Shown here: piece by piece, positions 17,350 to 26,693 of the stretch
How the letters are laid out: the number at the start of each line of letters is the position of its first letter
How positions within the stretch are numbered: the stretch's first letter is position 1
Assembly: GCF_035818475.1 (NCBI RefSeq)
Contig: NZ_JAYMGV010000001.1
Span: forward strand, 1,054,001 to 1,118,000
Direction: 5' to 3'
Length of the DNA stretch: 64,000 bases
Origin: Cognatitamlana sp035818475
GTDB taxonomy: Bacteria > Bacteroidota > Bacteroidia > Flavobacteriales > Flavobacteriaceae
Notes under the pieces: generated by a model
Seen by the model: only the letters and a program-made list of their open reading frames with translations
Told to the model about the DNA's origin: nothing
Database searches by the model: none
Made by a program: the position numbers and the translations under genes

Positions 17350-18801
17350 ATGCTTTTTAACTCAATTGATTTTGCATTATTCTTACCAATAATTTTTTTA
17401 TTTTACTGGTTTGTAACAAATAAGAGCTTAAAACTTCAAAATTTTTTATTAGTAGTTGCAAGTTATATATTTTATGGTTGGTGGGACTGGAGGTTTTTAT
17501 CATTAATACTTTTTAGTACTGTTGTTGACTATACAATAGGATATAAATTAAAGAGCGAGGAGAATCAATTAAAACGACAAATTCTCCTTTGGACAAGTAT
17601 AGTTGTTAACCTTGGGTTTTTAGGGTTTTTCAAATATTACAATTTCTTTTTGGATAATTTTATTAGTGTTTTCTCTTTTTTTGGAACGAAGCTTTCTGCT
17701 AATGCGCTAAATATTATTTTACCAGTAGGAATTAGTTTTTATACGTTTCAAACGTTAAGTTACACTATTGACGTCTATAAGAGGAAATTAGATCCGACAT
17801 CAGATTTTATAGCATTTGCAGCTTTCGTTTCTTTTTTCCCGCAATTAGTTGCTGGGCCCATAGAAAGAGCAACAAATTTACTGCCTCAATTTTATAAGAA
17901 AAGACAGTTTGATTATAATAAAGCTGTTGACGGTATGAGGCAGATATTATGGGGGTTATTTAAAAAAATTGTCATTGCAGATAACTGTGCAGAGCACGCT
18001 AATCTTATTTTTAGTAATTCCGAAGATTTAAATGGCAGTACTTTATTTTTAGGAGCTTTATTCTTTACTTTTCAAATTTATGGAGATTTCTCGGGATACT
18101 CAGATATAGCAATTGGGGTTTCTCGGTTATTTGGGTTTAACTTAAAACAAAATTTCGCTTTTCCATATTTTTCAAGAGATATTGCTGAATTTTGGAGACG
18201 TTGGCATATTTCTTTAAACACATGGTTTAGAGATTATCTCTATATTCCCTTGGGGGGTAGTCGGGGAAGCAAGTGGATAAAGGTTAGAAATACCTTTATA
18301 ATTTTTACAGTAAGTGGGTTTTGGCATGGAGCAAACTGGACATTTATTATTTGGGGAATTTTAAATGCACTGTTTTTTTTGCCTATTATGTTAAGTAATA
18401 ATAATCGTAAAAATATAAGCATAGTTGCTCAAGGAAGAACGTTTCCTGGTTTCAAAGATTTCATTGGTATGATTGTTACTTTTTTGTTGACCGTTTTTGC
18501 CTGGGTTTTTTTTAGGGCTGAAAATATTGAACAAGCCATCGAAGTTGTATCGGAGATGGTTTCAGCTTCTTTTTTTGAACTCCCAAGATTTGTTCAAAAT
18601 AGAAGAGGTGCGATTATAACAATAGTTTTAGTTTGTTTATTCGTTTTAATAGAATGGAACGGTAGAGAAAGTCAATATGCGATAGCTAATTCTTTATTAA
18701 AAAAAAGAAGAATTATGAGGTGGGGATATTATTTAATAATCATATTTTTGATATTTTGGTTTAGGGGAGAAAACCAAGATTTTATATATTTTCAATTTTA
18801 A
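17350..18801 (+). CDS. MBOAT family O-acyltransferase (AlgI/DltB-like)
   Basis: A 483-residue multi-pass membrane protein. It has the AlgI hallmark segments: FYGWWDWRFL at 41-50, LPVGISFYTFQTLSYTIDVY at about 124-143, FFPQLVAGPIER at 162-173, DFSGYSDIAIG, EFWRRWHISLNTWFRDYLYIPLGG, and the catalytic histidine in SGFWHGANW (His326). These enzymes pass acyl groups across the inner membrane for O-acetylation of exported polysaccharide. The next gene, 4 bases on, encodes an SGNH-like partner, the usual pairing for AlgI-AlgX/AlgJ systems. Confidence 0.92.
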   Translation: MLFNSIDFALFLPIIFLFYWFVTNKSLKLQNFLLVVASYIFYGWWDWRFLSLILFSTVVDYTIGYKLKSEENQLKRQILLWTSIVVNLGFLGFFKYYNFFLDNFISVFSFFGTKLSANALNIILPVGISFYTFQTLSYTIDVYKRKLDPTSDFIAFAAFVSFFPQLVAGPIERATNLLPQFYKKRQFDYNKAVDGMRQILWGLFKKIVIADNCAEHANLIFSNSEDLNGSTLFLGALFFTFQIYGDFSGYSDIAIGVSRLFGFNLKQNFAFPYFSRDIAEFWRRWHISLNTWFRDYLYIPLGGSRGSKWIKVRNTFIIFTVSGFWHGANWTFIIWGILNALFFLPIMLSNNNRKNISIVAQGRTFPGFKDFIGMIVTFLLTVFAWVFFRAENIEQAIEVVSEMVSASFFELPRFVQNRRGAIITIVLVCLFVLIEWNGRESQYAIANSLLKKRRIMRWGYYLIIIFLIFWFRGENQDFIYFQF

Positions 18802-18805
18802 ATAA

Positions 18806-19648
18806 ATGATGAAAACCTTTCTCAGAAATTGTGCTTTATTCTTGGTTTTGACTGTATTATTTATAGAGGGAATTACAGCTTTTTTGAAATATTCAGGGCT
18901 CTTTCTAAAGTACTACCCAGGAAAAGAGATTTATTATGCTATAGAAAAAAGTAAGCTGAGTAATGATTCAAAGATATTACTTTTGGGCGATAGTGTAGGT
19001 CGTCAACTTTTTGATAATACAATAAATAATAAACAGATAAACTCCTTAGCTTGTAATCAAGCTGTTGGTATGCCAGGTCAATATTTTTTATTGAATAATT
19101 ATTTAAATTCTGAAAATGAAGTAGATCAAGTAATTATGCTTTTCAATCCGTTATCATTCCAAAACAATTTAGATCAAATCTATACTTACCATTATTTTCT
19201 AAAACCATTTTATAATTCAGAATATACAGATTTGTTTAGTGAGAATGTAAATCGACAAATTAGTAAAATTCCGTATCACTATTTTGCTCAAGTACCTCAT
19301 ATTTACATAACATCATGGGCTCCTGAATTTAGGTCACTTGATAAAATAGATTACACATTTTTGTCTCCTATTTCCATAGAATATTTAATAAAAATTAAAG
19401 AACTGTCTTCAAAGTATAGTTTTAAGTTAAATATTTTACCAACACCCGTCAGCATAGAGAGCAAAGCTTTTATTGAAGCAATCGATAAAACAGAATTTCA
19501 AAAATGTAATCTTGATAGCGAGTTTAGAAATTATTTTGAAAAGATTGTCTACTTGGATAGTGCAAATTTTGAAGATGGGATACATTTGACTCAACCAGAA
19601 AGATATATTGAGGAATACAAAAAGGAAATTTTATTACAGAGCAATTAA
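18806..19648 (+). CDS. Membrane-anchored SGNH-hydrolase-like protein (probable MBOAT partner)
   Basis: 280 residues with an N-terminal signal anchor at about 8-28. The mature part carries an SGNH block I motif LLLGDSVG with Ser63 and, near the C-terminus, DGIHLT giving an Asp257-x-x-His260 pair; these would be the nucleophile and the base of an AlgJ/AlgX-type acetyltransferase. It starts 4 bases after the MBOAT gene, so the pair probably transfers acetyl groups to the polymer in the periplasm. It is shorter than AlgJ/AlgX and has no obvious carbohydrate-binding module. Function is inferred from motif and context. Confidence 0.65.
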   Translation: MMKTFLRNCALFLVLTVLFIEGITAFLKYSGLFLKYYPGKEIYYAIEKSKLSNDSKILLLGDSVGRQLFDNTINNKQINSLACNQAVGMPGQYFLLNNYLNSENEVDQVIMLFNPLSFQNNLDQIYTYHYFLKPFYNSEYTDLFSENVNRQISKIPYHYFAQVPHIYITSWAPEFRSLDKIDYTFLSPISIEYLIKIKELSSKYSFKLNILPTPVSIESKAFIEAIDKTEFQKCNLDSEFRNYFEKIVYLDSANFEDGIHLTQPERYIEEYKKEILLQSN

Positions 19649-19745
19649 ATAAAAAGTTGTTTAGAAATTATGTAAAATGACTTGAATTATAATCCTATTA
19701 GAATTTTCAAATTAGTATTTTTGATTGATATTTTCAAATCCTGCT

Positions 19746-20336
19746 ATGAAATACGTTTTTTTAAGCCTATTTTTTTTGATTTTGATTTTTTCTTGTAATA
19801 AGGAGAAAAAGGAAAAAGTAAAAATGAAATATTTTACCGAAGCTAATCAAATCAACCTTCTTCATTATACAGAAGATTTTTCAGATATGTCTTGGACTAA
19901 AGAATATGTTATAGTTAAAGATAATAAAGCTATATCGCCTAAAAAACGACCTTCGGCTGATTTAATTGATTTAACTAATAAAGCAGATTCGCGGATTTAT
20001 CAAATGGTACCGACTCTTAGTGAAGGATCGTATGCGTTTACAGTTTATTTAAAGGCTTTTGAAGGAGAGTCAGGTTTATTTCCTATTACGGCTTTTTGCA
20101 AAGGGAAAAATGGGAAGTATGTTAATGCTCTAGTAGATATTAATAGTGAAAATTGGACCAGGGCTACTATTAAAGTGAGTCAAGATAGTGTTGGAGATAT
20201 ACTGGTGTATCCTGGTAATTTAAGGGTAAAAGATTATACTTTGACTAAGGCTTATGTGTGGGGGGGACAGCTAGAGAAACTGAACACGATTTTGGATACT
20301 CCAAAACCCTACGTTGGGAATGATATTATTGAATAG
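19746..20336 (+). CDS. Lipoprotein with carbohydrate-binding-like (jelly-roll) domain
   Basis: I use the ATG at 19746; the in-frame TTG at 19725 would spoil the signal peptide. The 196-residue product begins with a short lipoprotein signal ending IFSC (Cys17), followed by a lysine-rich linker. The rest reads NLLHYTEDFSDMSWTK and later SRIYQMVPTLSEGSYAFTVYLKA and YVWGGQLEKL, a pattern I know from beta-sandwich modules in phage tail and surface proteins that start NLLxYSExFxxxxWxK. A carbohydrate-binding role fits the locus but is inference. A run of seven G at 20260-20266 lies near its 3' end. Confidence 0.55.
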   Translation: MKYVFLSLFFLILIFSCNKEKKEKVKMKYFTEANQINLLHYTEDFSDMSWTKEYVIVKDNKAISPKKRPSADLIDLTNKADSRIYQMVPTLSEGSYAFTVYLKAFEGESGLFPITAFCKGKNGKYVNALVDINSENWTRATIKVSQDSVGDILVYPGNLRVKDYTLTKAYVWGGQLEKLNTILDTPKPYVGNDIIE

Positions 20337-20342
20337 TTTTGA

Positions 20343-21386
20343 ATGGAAAAAAAGTACTTGATTTTAGGAGCAATACCTATAGAGGGTAAGCCTGAAACTT
20401 TTGGAGGAACTACTGTTTTAATGAAGTCTCTTTTAGATTTTGTAGAAAAAGAAAAGTACAATTACTCGTTTGTTCAGTTAAACAAATATTCGGGTAAATT
20501 ATCTGCAGTTAGAAATTATATTTATGTACTTTTTGTTTTTTTTATCAAAGTATATAGGAACGATATTATTATACTAAACGTAGCAAGAAAAGGCGCTTTT
20601 CTGTTAAGCCCTGTAATTTTTGTTTTTTCAAAACTTTTTTTCAAAAAAGTTGTTTTCAGAATTTTTGGAGGGAATTTTCAGGATTTATTTGAAAACAAAT
20701 ATTCTTATCTTAAATTATTAGCCAAAAGTACTTTTCTAAAATCTGATTTATTGGTTTTTGAGACAAAACAAAATATTAATTTTTTAAAATCGATGGGATA
20801 TGAAAATTTTTTTCATTTGCCAAACGTTAGAAGTAAACCAAATTTTGAGTACTTAAGAACACTACACGATTATCGAAGGAGATTTGTTTTTATTGGACAT
20901 GTTAAGAAACAAAAAGGAATATTAGATATTATAGAAGCTTCAAGAAATTTACCAGATAGTTTCAAGATTGATATCTATGGACCGATTAAAGAACAAGAAA
21001 TAATCAGTAGGGTTGATAAAAGTTCAATAGTCAATTATAAAGGAGTTTTAAAACCAAATAACGTAATTAAAACTTTAGCGGAATATGATGTTATATTACT
21101 TCCTAGTTATCACGAAGGAGAAGGGCATCCTGGAATACTTATAGAGGGTATGTCTATTGGTTTGCCTGCAATATCAACTAATTGGAAAGCTATTCCTGAA
21201 GTTATTAAAGAAGGCTATAATGGCTTGCTTATACCTGTAAAAAACCCTAAACTTTTACAAAAAGCTATGTTAGAAATCAATGATGAAAATTACATTTCAT
21301 TTTCTAAAAATGCGTTAAAAAAATTTGATTTTTTTAATGACAAAAATATATATACCAATTTTTTTAACCACTTAAATTTTCTTTAA
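20343..21386 (+). CDS. GT4 family glycosyltransferase
   Basis: A 347-residue GT-B enzyme. The C-terminal donor domain is clear: FVFIGHVKKQKGILDIIEA starts it, LLPSYHEGEGHPGILIEGMSIGLPAISTNW contains the conserved E-x7-E pair, and EGYNGLLIPVKNP follows. The N-terminal domain begins with a GGTTVLMKSLL acceptor loop. It is separated from the lipoprotein gene by 6 bases and ends directly before the CapA-like gene. Linkage and donor unknown. Confidence 0.85.
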   Translation: MEKKYLILGAIPIEGKPETFGGTTVLMKSLLDFVEKEKYNYSFVQLNKYSGKLSAVRNYIYVLFVFFIKVYRNDIIILNVARKGAFLLSPVIFVFSKLFFKKVVFRIFGGNFQDLFENKYSYLKLLAKSTFLKSDLLVFETKQNINFLKSMGYENFFHLPNVRSKPNFEYLRTLHDYRRRFVFIGHVKKQKGILDIIEASRNLPDSFKIDIYGPIKEQEIISRVDKSSIVNYKGVLKPNNVIKTLAEYDVILLPSYHEGEGHPGILIEGMSIGLPAISTNWKAIPEVIKEGYNGLLIPVKNPKLLQKAMLEINDENYISFSKNALKKFDFFNDKNIYTNFFNHLNFL

Positions 21387-22421
21387 ATGATTTTTCTGGG
21401 AGATATAGCATTACCTTACATAGGAGCAATTAATTACCATATTCCAGATTTTTTTTCAGAGAAGCATGTTATAGCAAATTTAGAGGGTGCTCTGGTAACT
21501 GATACCACCAAATTCTTAAAACACAATTTGGTGGTCAATGATTTTCATTCTATAGAAAACTTAAATAGGGAGTTGGACATACATTTTTCATTAAATAATA
21601 ACCATATCTTAGATAATGGGAATTTTCAAGAGACCGAAAATAATGCTAGACTTCTAAAACTATCTACATTTGGCGCAGGCTCAGACATTAATAAGGCTTC
21701 TGAACCTCTAATTATATCAAGTGAAAAATCGATTATTCTTAATTTTGGATGGAATACTATAGAATGCATTTATGCAAGAAAAAATAAAGCTGGTGTTAAT
21801 CCTTTAGAAGAAAATTATGTTTTATCAGAATACGAAAAGTATAGAAATTTATACCCAGATTATAAAATCATTTGTTTTTTTCATTGGGATTACGAATTGG
21901 AAAAATACCCTATGCCCTCACAAAGAGATTTGTCTTTTAGACTAATTGATAAGGATTGCGATGCCATTATAGGATGTCACCCACATAGGATTCAGGGTTA
22001 TGAGACTTACAGGAATAAACCAATAATATATAGTTTAGGAAATTGGTTATTTGCTCAAGGAGTTTACAGAAATGGTAATCTGAAATTTCCAGACTTTTGT
22101 AATTTGGAATTAGCTTTTGAGTATAAAGACTCTGGAAACCATTTATGTCATTTTTTTAAATATAATAAAGACAGGCAAGAATTAAGCTTTTACAAAACTG
22201 AACCACTGCATGAATCAAAGATTTTAGGTGACCTGACGCCATTTAAAAATATGACTTCCATAGAATATGAAAAATGGTTTAAGGTAAATAGATTTCATAA
22301 AAAAGCGATTCCTATATATAAAAGTAGTGATGGTCTATTTGAAAGAAAAATGAAAAACCTCTATAATACTTTTAGAACGGCCTTAATTAATTTTTTAGTC
22401 AGTTTCAATCTTAAAAAATAA
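21387..22421 (+). CDS. CapA/PgsA-like metallophosphatase (PGA_cap family)
   Basis: A 344-residue protein with calcineurin-like CapA motifs: FLGD at 3-6, NLEG at 31-34, NNNHILDNG at 70-78, FHWDYE with His166, GCHPH with His198 and His200, and IIYSLGN at 214-219. CapA proteins take part in poly-gamma-glutamate capsule formation in Bacillus, but the family is wider and often occurs in polysaccharide loci. No signal peptide or transmembrane anchor is evident, unlike many CapA proteins, so it may act in the cytoplasm. It abuts the preceding GT gene and precedes a CapK-like gene by 10 bases. Confidence 0.85.
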   Translation: MIFLGDIALPYIGAINYHIPDFFSEKHVIANLEGALVTDTTKFLKHNLVVNDFHSIENLNRELDIHFSLNNNHILDNGNFQETENNARLLKLSTFGAGSDINKASEPLIISSEKSIILNFGWNTIECIYARKNKAGVNPLEENYVLSEYEKYRNLYPDYKIICFFHWDYELEKYPMPSQRDLSFRLIDKDCDAIIGCHPHRIQGYETYRNKPIIYSLGNWLFAQGVYRNGNLKFPDFCNLELAFEYKDSGNHLCHFFKYNKDRQELSFYKTEPLHESKILGDLTPFKNMTSIEYEKWFKVNRFHKKAIPIYKSSDGLFERKMKNLYNTFRTALINFLVSFNLKK

Positions 22422-22431
22422 AATAGGGATC

Positions 22432-23772
22432 ATGAGTTTAAAAAAGAAAATTTATGATAGCTCACCAATATTCTTACAAAATATACTGGTGTCTATCAAA
22501 GGATATAAAAAGTTTAAAATTCGATATAGAAATGAACTTAAAAACGAAATTATAAAGGAAAGTCAAAATAATAGTGAGACTTTAAAAAAACTCCAAACCC
22601 AAAAACTTAAATCTTACCTTGAAGAAGCAAAGAATAATTCTGATTATTGGAAAGATATCATTTCACAGGAGTTCATTGATGACTTTAAATTAGAAAATTT
22701 GAAAACGCTTCCCATAATTACAAAAAATGATATAATTCAGAATAAGTCCTTTTTTGTTAATAAAGAAACTAACTCGTGTAATAATCTAATCTTAAGTACA
22801 AGTGGAACTTCGGGAGCAGGGTTTAATTTCCTGATTTCAAAAAAGGCAGTGTCTATAGGTTTTACTCTGTTTTGGCAAGATTGTTATCACCAAAACCGTT
22901 TTGGAGACAAATACGCTACTTTTAATGGAAATATAATAGTTTCGTTAAAACAAAAAAACAAACCGTTTTGGCGTTTTAATAGGGCTTTCAATCAAACAAT
23001 ATTTTCAGTTTTTCACATGAACGACAAAAATTTACTAAGCTATTATGCGAAACTTAAGAAGGGTAACTATATGTTTGTGAATGGCTATCCATCTGCTATT
23101 TATCATTTAGCTGAGTTTATTTTAAATAAAAATTTACCACCGTTGAAGGTCAAGGCAATATATACTTCATCTGAAAGCCTATATATATGGCAAAGAATTA
23201 CAATAGAGAAGGCCTTTTCTTCTAAAATTTACGATTTATATTCTAATGCCGAGCAGACAGTTTTGGCTTATCAGGGTGAAGATTCAAAATATAAGGTTTC
23301 TCCTCTTTTTTCATATGTATGGTTTAAAGAAACAGATGTAATGATAGAGAATGAAAAGGCTTATAAAGTTATTGGTACTAATTTTAACAATGACGCTATG
23401 TTTTTTATTAACTATGATACAAATGATTTGGTATTGCTAGATAAAAAAGGTGAGATAAAGAAAGTAATAGGTAGACAAGAAGATGTAATTGTTCTTGTTG
23501 ATGGGACAAAAATAGGTAGGCTAGATCATTTATTTAAAGAAGCTGAAGATGTCAAAGCAGCACAAATTATACAAAATGATTACGATAATATTATAATTCG
23601 AGTTGTACTTAGGGAAGAGGTTTTTAAATCTAAGGAGGGTATAATAAAACAAATACGAAATCGAATATCCAAAGAAATGAAAATTAGTTTCGAAATTGTT
23701 GAAAGGATTGAGAAAAACCAAAACGGAAAATATAAATTTGTAATATCGAATTTAAAGAATAAAGAAATTTAA
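22432..23772 (+). CDS. PaaK/CapK-like adenylate-forming enzyme
   Basis: A 446-residue member of the phenylacetate-CoA ligase family. The ATP loop STSGTSG is at residues 122-128, followed by NGYPSAIYHLAEF and the A8-like NYDTNDLVLLDKKGE and VIGRQEDVIVL segments; the C-terminal lid ends with NQNGKYKFVIS. CapK-type proteins in capsule loci have no firmly known substrate; activation of a carboxylate for transfer to the polymer is a reasonable inference. It sits directly after the CapA-like gene. The 116 bases that follow hold no gene I can see. Confidence 0.8.
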   Translation: MSLKKKIYDSSPIFLQNILVSIKGYKKFKIRYRNELKNEIIKESQNNSETLKKLQTQKLKSYLEEAKNNSDYWKDIISQEFIDDFKLENLKTLPIITKNDIIQNKSFFVNKETNSCNNLILSTSGTSGAGFNFLISKKAVSIGFTLFWQDCYHQNRFGDKYATFNGNIIVSLKQKNKPFWRFNRAFNQTIFSVFHMNDKNLLSYYAKLKKGNYMFVNGYPSAIYHLAEFILNKNLPPLKVKAIYTSSESLYIWQRITIEKAFSSKIYDLYSNAEQTVLAYQGEDSKYKVSPLFSYVWFKETDVMIENEKAYKVIGTNFNNDAMFFINYDTNDLVLLDKKGEIKKVIGRQEDVIVLVDGTKIGRLDHLFKEAEDVKAAQIIQNDYDNIIIRVVLREEVFKSKEGIIKQIRNRISKEMKISFEIVERIEKNQNGKYKFVISNLKNKEI

Positions 23773-23888
23773 AAGGAAGTTTTCAGACGGGGTCAAATAG
23801 GAAATACTGATAATATTAATTCGAAATAATAATTTAATCAATTTGAAAATGTCGCTGAAAAGTAAATTATAAAATTTAGATGGAGTAA

Positions 23889-25466
23889 ATGAGTGGGAAT
23901 AAATTTTACCTTTTTTTAAATACTATAAAATTTCTAAAACCAAAACAAGTATATTATCAGGTTTTTTATAAGGTTAGAAACAAATTTTTTAAAATTGAGT
24001 CTTCGAAGCCTCATATAAAAGATATTAAGCCCTTAAACTTTAATGATTCTTTTTATTACAAGAATTCATTTAGTATGAATAATGCATTTACTTTTCTTAA
24101 TAGATTACATGTTTTTAAAAATTGCATTGATTGGAACTATGGAAAATATGGTAAGCTTTGGACTTATAATTTAAACTATTTTGATTTTTTGAATCAAAAA
24201 AAGATAACAAAAGAGCTAGGGCTAAAATTAATTGAAGATTATATTATTCAGGATAAAAACCTAAAGGATGGCAAAGAACCATACCCTATTTCCCTACGGA
24301 GCATAAACTGGATTAAGTTTGTATCAAGACATAAAATATCTAACGTTAATATTGATAAAATTTTATACAATGATTTTCAAATTTTGCTCAAAAATATAGA
24401 ATATCATTTAATGGGTAATCACCTTTTAGAAAATGGTTTTGCTTTATTTTTTGGAGGATACTACTTTAGAGATGAAAAGTTATATAAATTGGCAAAAAAA
24501 ATTCTTAAAAAAGAATTGAATGAGCAAATCTTACAGGATGGAGCTCATTTTGAACTCTCTCCCATGTATCATCAAATCCTGTTAAATCGTTTACTAGACT
24601 GTATTAATCTAATAAGAAATAACCTTTGGGTACAAGACGAGTTGCTTCATGTTTTAAATGAAAAAGGAGGAAAAATGCTTTCTTGGTTGCAAACAGTAAC
24701 TTATAAATGTGGGACAATTCCGATGGTTAATGATAGTGCTTATGGAATAGCTCCTAATTCAAAAGACATCTTTAGGTATGCTAGAGAGTTAGAAATAAAA
24801 TGGGATAAAATTAATCTATTTGACTCTGGATATAGAAAAAAAGATAATGATTTTTATGAGCTATTTTTTGATGTTGGTAACATTGGACCAAAATATCAAC
24901 CAGGTCATGCACATTCAGATACTTTTAACTTCGAATTGTATGTCCAAGGAAAACCAGTTATTGTTGATTTAGGGACAAGCACTTATGAGAAAAATGAAAA
25001 AAGGCAATTAGAACGTTCTACTCATTCTCATAATACCGTGCAAGTAGGGAGTCTAGAGCAATCAGAAATATGGGGAGGTTTTAGAGTTGGTAGAAGAGCG
25101 GAAATAATTGAGCTTAAAGAACAAGGGAATAGTGTGGTAGCTACTCATAATGGCTATAAGAGATTAAATGTTTTCCATACTCGAGAGTTTAAAACTTTCC
25201 CAGAAGAAATTCAAATAATAGATAGTTTAAGCGGAACGATTTCTTTGCCTAATAGGGCGTATTTTCATTTATATCCTGATGTAAAAAACCTATTAGTTAA
25301 CGGTAATATGGTCAAGTTAGATGAAAATATAGCTATTGAGTTTATAGGCTCTGAGAAAATTAAGGTAGAGAATTATGAATATGCTCTTGGGTTTAATAAA
25401 ACCAAAAAAGCTAAAAGGATTGTTGTTAATTTTAAGAAAGAACTAACTACTAAAATCAATTTATGA
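23889..25466 (+). CDS. Heparinase II/III-like protein (alginate-lyase superfamily)
   Basis: A 525-residue protein with an N-terminal alpha/alpha toroid and a C-terminal beta-sandwich. Recognisable segments are WTYNLNYFDFL, MGNHLLENGFALFFGGYYF with the Asn-His pair, HFELSPMYHQILLNRLLD, and the heparinase II/III-type block PGHAHSDTFNFELYVQGKPV followed by STHSHNTVQV. No signal peptide is evident. Such proteins are often found in O-antigen and capsule loci next to WbuB-like transferases. Lyase action on a uronic-acid polymer is the family activity, but a cytoplasmic location would make the substrate puzzling. It overlaps the next gene by 4 bases. Confidence 0.85.
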   Translation: MSGNKFYLFLNTIKFLKPKQVYYQVFYKVRNKFFKIESSKPHIKDIKPLNFNDSFYYKNSFSMNNAFTFLNRLHVFKNCIDWNYGKYGKLWTYNLNYFDFLNQKKITKELGLKLIEDYIIQDKNLKDGKEPYPISLRSINWIKFVSRHKISNVNIDKILYNDFQILLKNIEYHLMGNHLLENGFALFFGGYYFRDEKLYKLAKKILKKELNEQILQDGAHFELSPMYHQILLNRLLDCINLIRNNLWVQDELLHVLNEKGGKMLSWLQTVTYKCGTIPMVNDSAYGIAPNSKDIFRYARELEIKWDKINLFDSGYRKKDNDFYELFFDVGNIGPKYQPGHAHSDTFNFELYVQGKPVIVDLGTSTYEKNEKRQLERSTHSHNTVQVGSLEQSEIWGGFRVGRRAEIIELKEQGNSVVATHNGYKRLNVFHTREFKTFPEEIQIIDSLSGTISLPNRAYFHLYPDVKNLLVNGNMVKLDENIAIEFIGSEKIKVENYEYALGFNKTKKAKRIVVNFKKELTTKINL

Positions 25467-26662
25467 AGCTCCTATTCATTACAGATAATTTTGTGCCAGA
25501 ACTAAATGCGCCAGCAACAAGAACCTATGAGCACTGTAAAGAGTGGGTAAAATCTGGGGTGGATGTAACAGTTATAACTTGCGTCCCAAATTTCCCAAAA
25601 GGAAAAGTTTTCAATGGATATAAAAATAAATTGTATCAAAAGGAGATAATTGATGGTATTAAGGTAATAAGGGTGTGGACTTTTATTGCGGCTAATAAAG
25701 GGTTTGTTAAAAGAATATTAGATTATACAAGTTTTATGGTATCATCATTTTTAGCAGGATTGTTTGTTAAAACTGATGTAATCGTTGCTACTTCTCCACA
25801 GTTTTTTACGGCTATTTCTGGTAGATGGTTAGGGTTTTGGAAACGAAAAAAATGGATTATGGAGGTTAGAGACTTATGGCCAGAATCAATAAAGGCAGTT
25901 GGTGCTATGCAAGGAGGCTTAGTAATTCGTTTTTTTGAGTATTTGGAAAAGAGTATGTATCAAAAAGCTAATAAGATAGTTGTTGTTACGGATTCTTTTA
26001 AGAAAATATTGATTGAAAAACACCATATACCTAACAATAAAATAGAAGTTATAAAAAATGGTATAAATAGTGAATTATTCAACCCATTACCAAAAAATAA
26101 AGTTTTACTTAAGAGACTAAATTTAGAGAATAAAATAATTATAGGGTACATGGGAACTCACGGCATGGCTCATGGTTTAGACTTTATTATGAAATCTGCT
26201 AAAAATATTAAAAATAATAATCTTCATTTTCTCTTTTTGGGGGATGGGGCTAAAAAAGACGAGTTGTTGGCTTTAAAGGATTTTCTTAAGCTTGAAAATG
26301 TTTCTATGCTTCCTTCGGTCAATAAATCCGAGGTTGCAAATTATATTTCAATATTGGACATTGCTTTGGTAAACCTAAGAAAGTCTGATACATTTAAAAG
26401 TGTTATTCCTTCTAAAATTTTTGAATTGAGTGCTATGCATAAACCAATCCTATTAGGTGTAGAGGGAGAAGCTAAACAAATTGTTGAAAGTTATAAGATT
26501 GGAGAAGCTTTTGAGCCAGAAAATGAAAAAGAATTTGTAAAGAAGATAGAAAATATTTTACAAGAAAAAAATGATTACAAATCTGGTCACGACAGGCTTA
26601 TTAAAGATTTTGAAAGGTCTAAACTTGCATTAAAAATGTTAGACTTTATAAGTAATAACTAG
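25463..26662 (+). CDS. GT4 family glycosyltransferase, WbuB-like
   Basis: A 399-residue GT-B enzyme. The N-terminus LLFITDNFVPELNAPATRTYEH and the segment VTVITCVPNFPKGKVF are typical of the WbuB group. The donor domain opens with IIGYMGTHGMAHGLDFI and has SVIPSKIFELSAMHKPILLGVEGEA with the conserved glutamates. WbuB transfers an N-acetyl-L-fucosamine in E. coli O26, but no FucNAc pathway is present here, so the donor differs or is imported from another locus. It overlaps the heparinase-like gene by 4 bases. Confidence 0.85.
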   Translation: MKLLFITDNFVPELNAPATRTYEHCKEWVKSGVDVTVITCVPNFPKGKVFNGYKNKLYQKEIIDGIKVIRVWTFIAANKGFVKRILDYTSFMVSSFLAGLFVKTDVIVATSPQFFTAISGRWLGFWKRKKWIMEVRDLWPESIKAVGAMQGGLVIRFFEYLEKSMYQKANKIVVVTDSFKKILIEKHHIPNNKIEVIKNGINSELFNPLPKNKVLLKRLNLENKIIIGYMGTHGMAHGLDFIMKSAKNIKNNNLHFLFLGDGAKKDELLALKDFLKLENVSMLPSVNKSEVANYISILDIALVNLRKSDTFKSVIPSKIFELSAMHKPILLGVEGEAKQIVESYKIGEAFEPENEKEFVKKIENILQEKNDYKSGHDRLIKDFERSKLALKMLDFISNN

Positions 26663-26693
26663 AAGTATTTACCCAGTCACTATAATAATTTAG

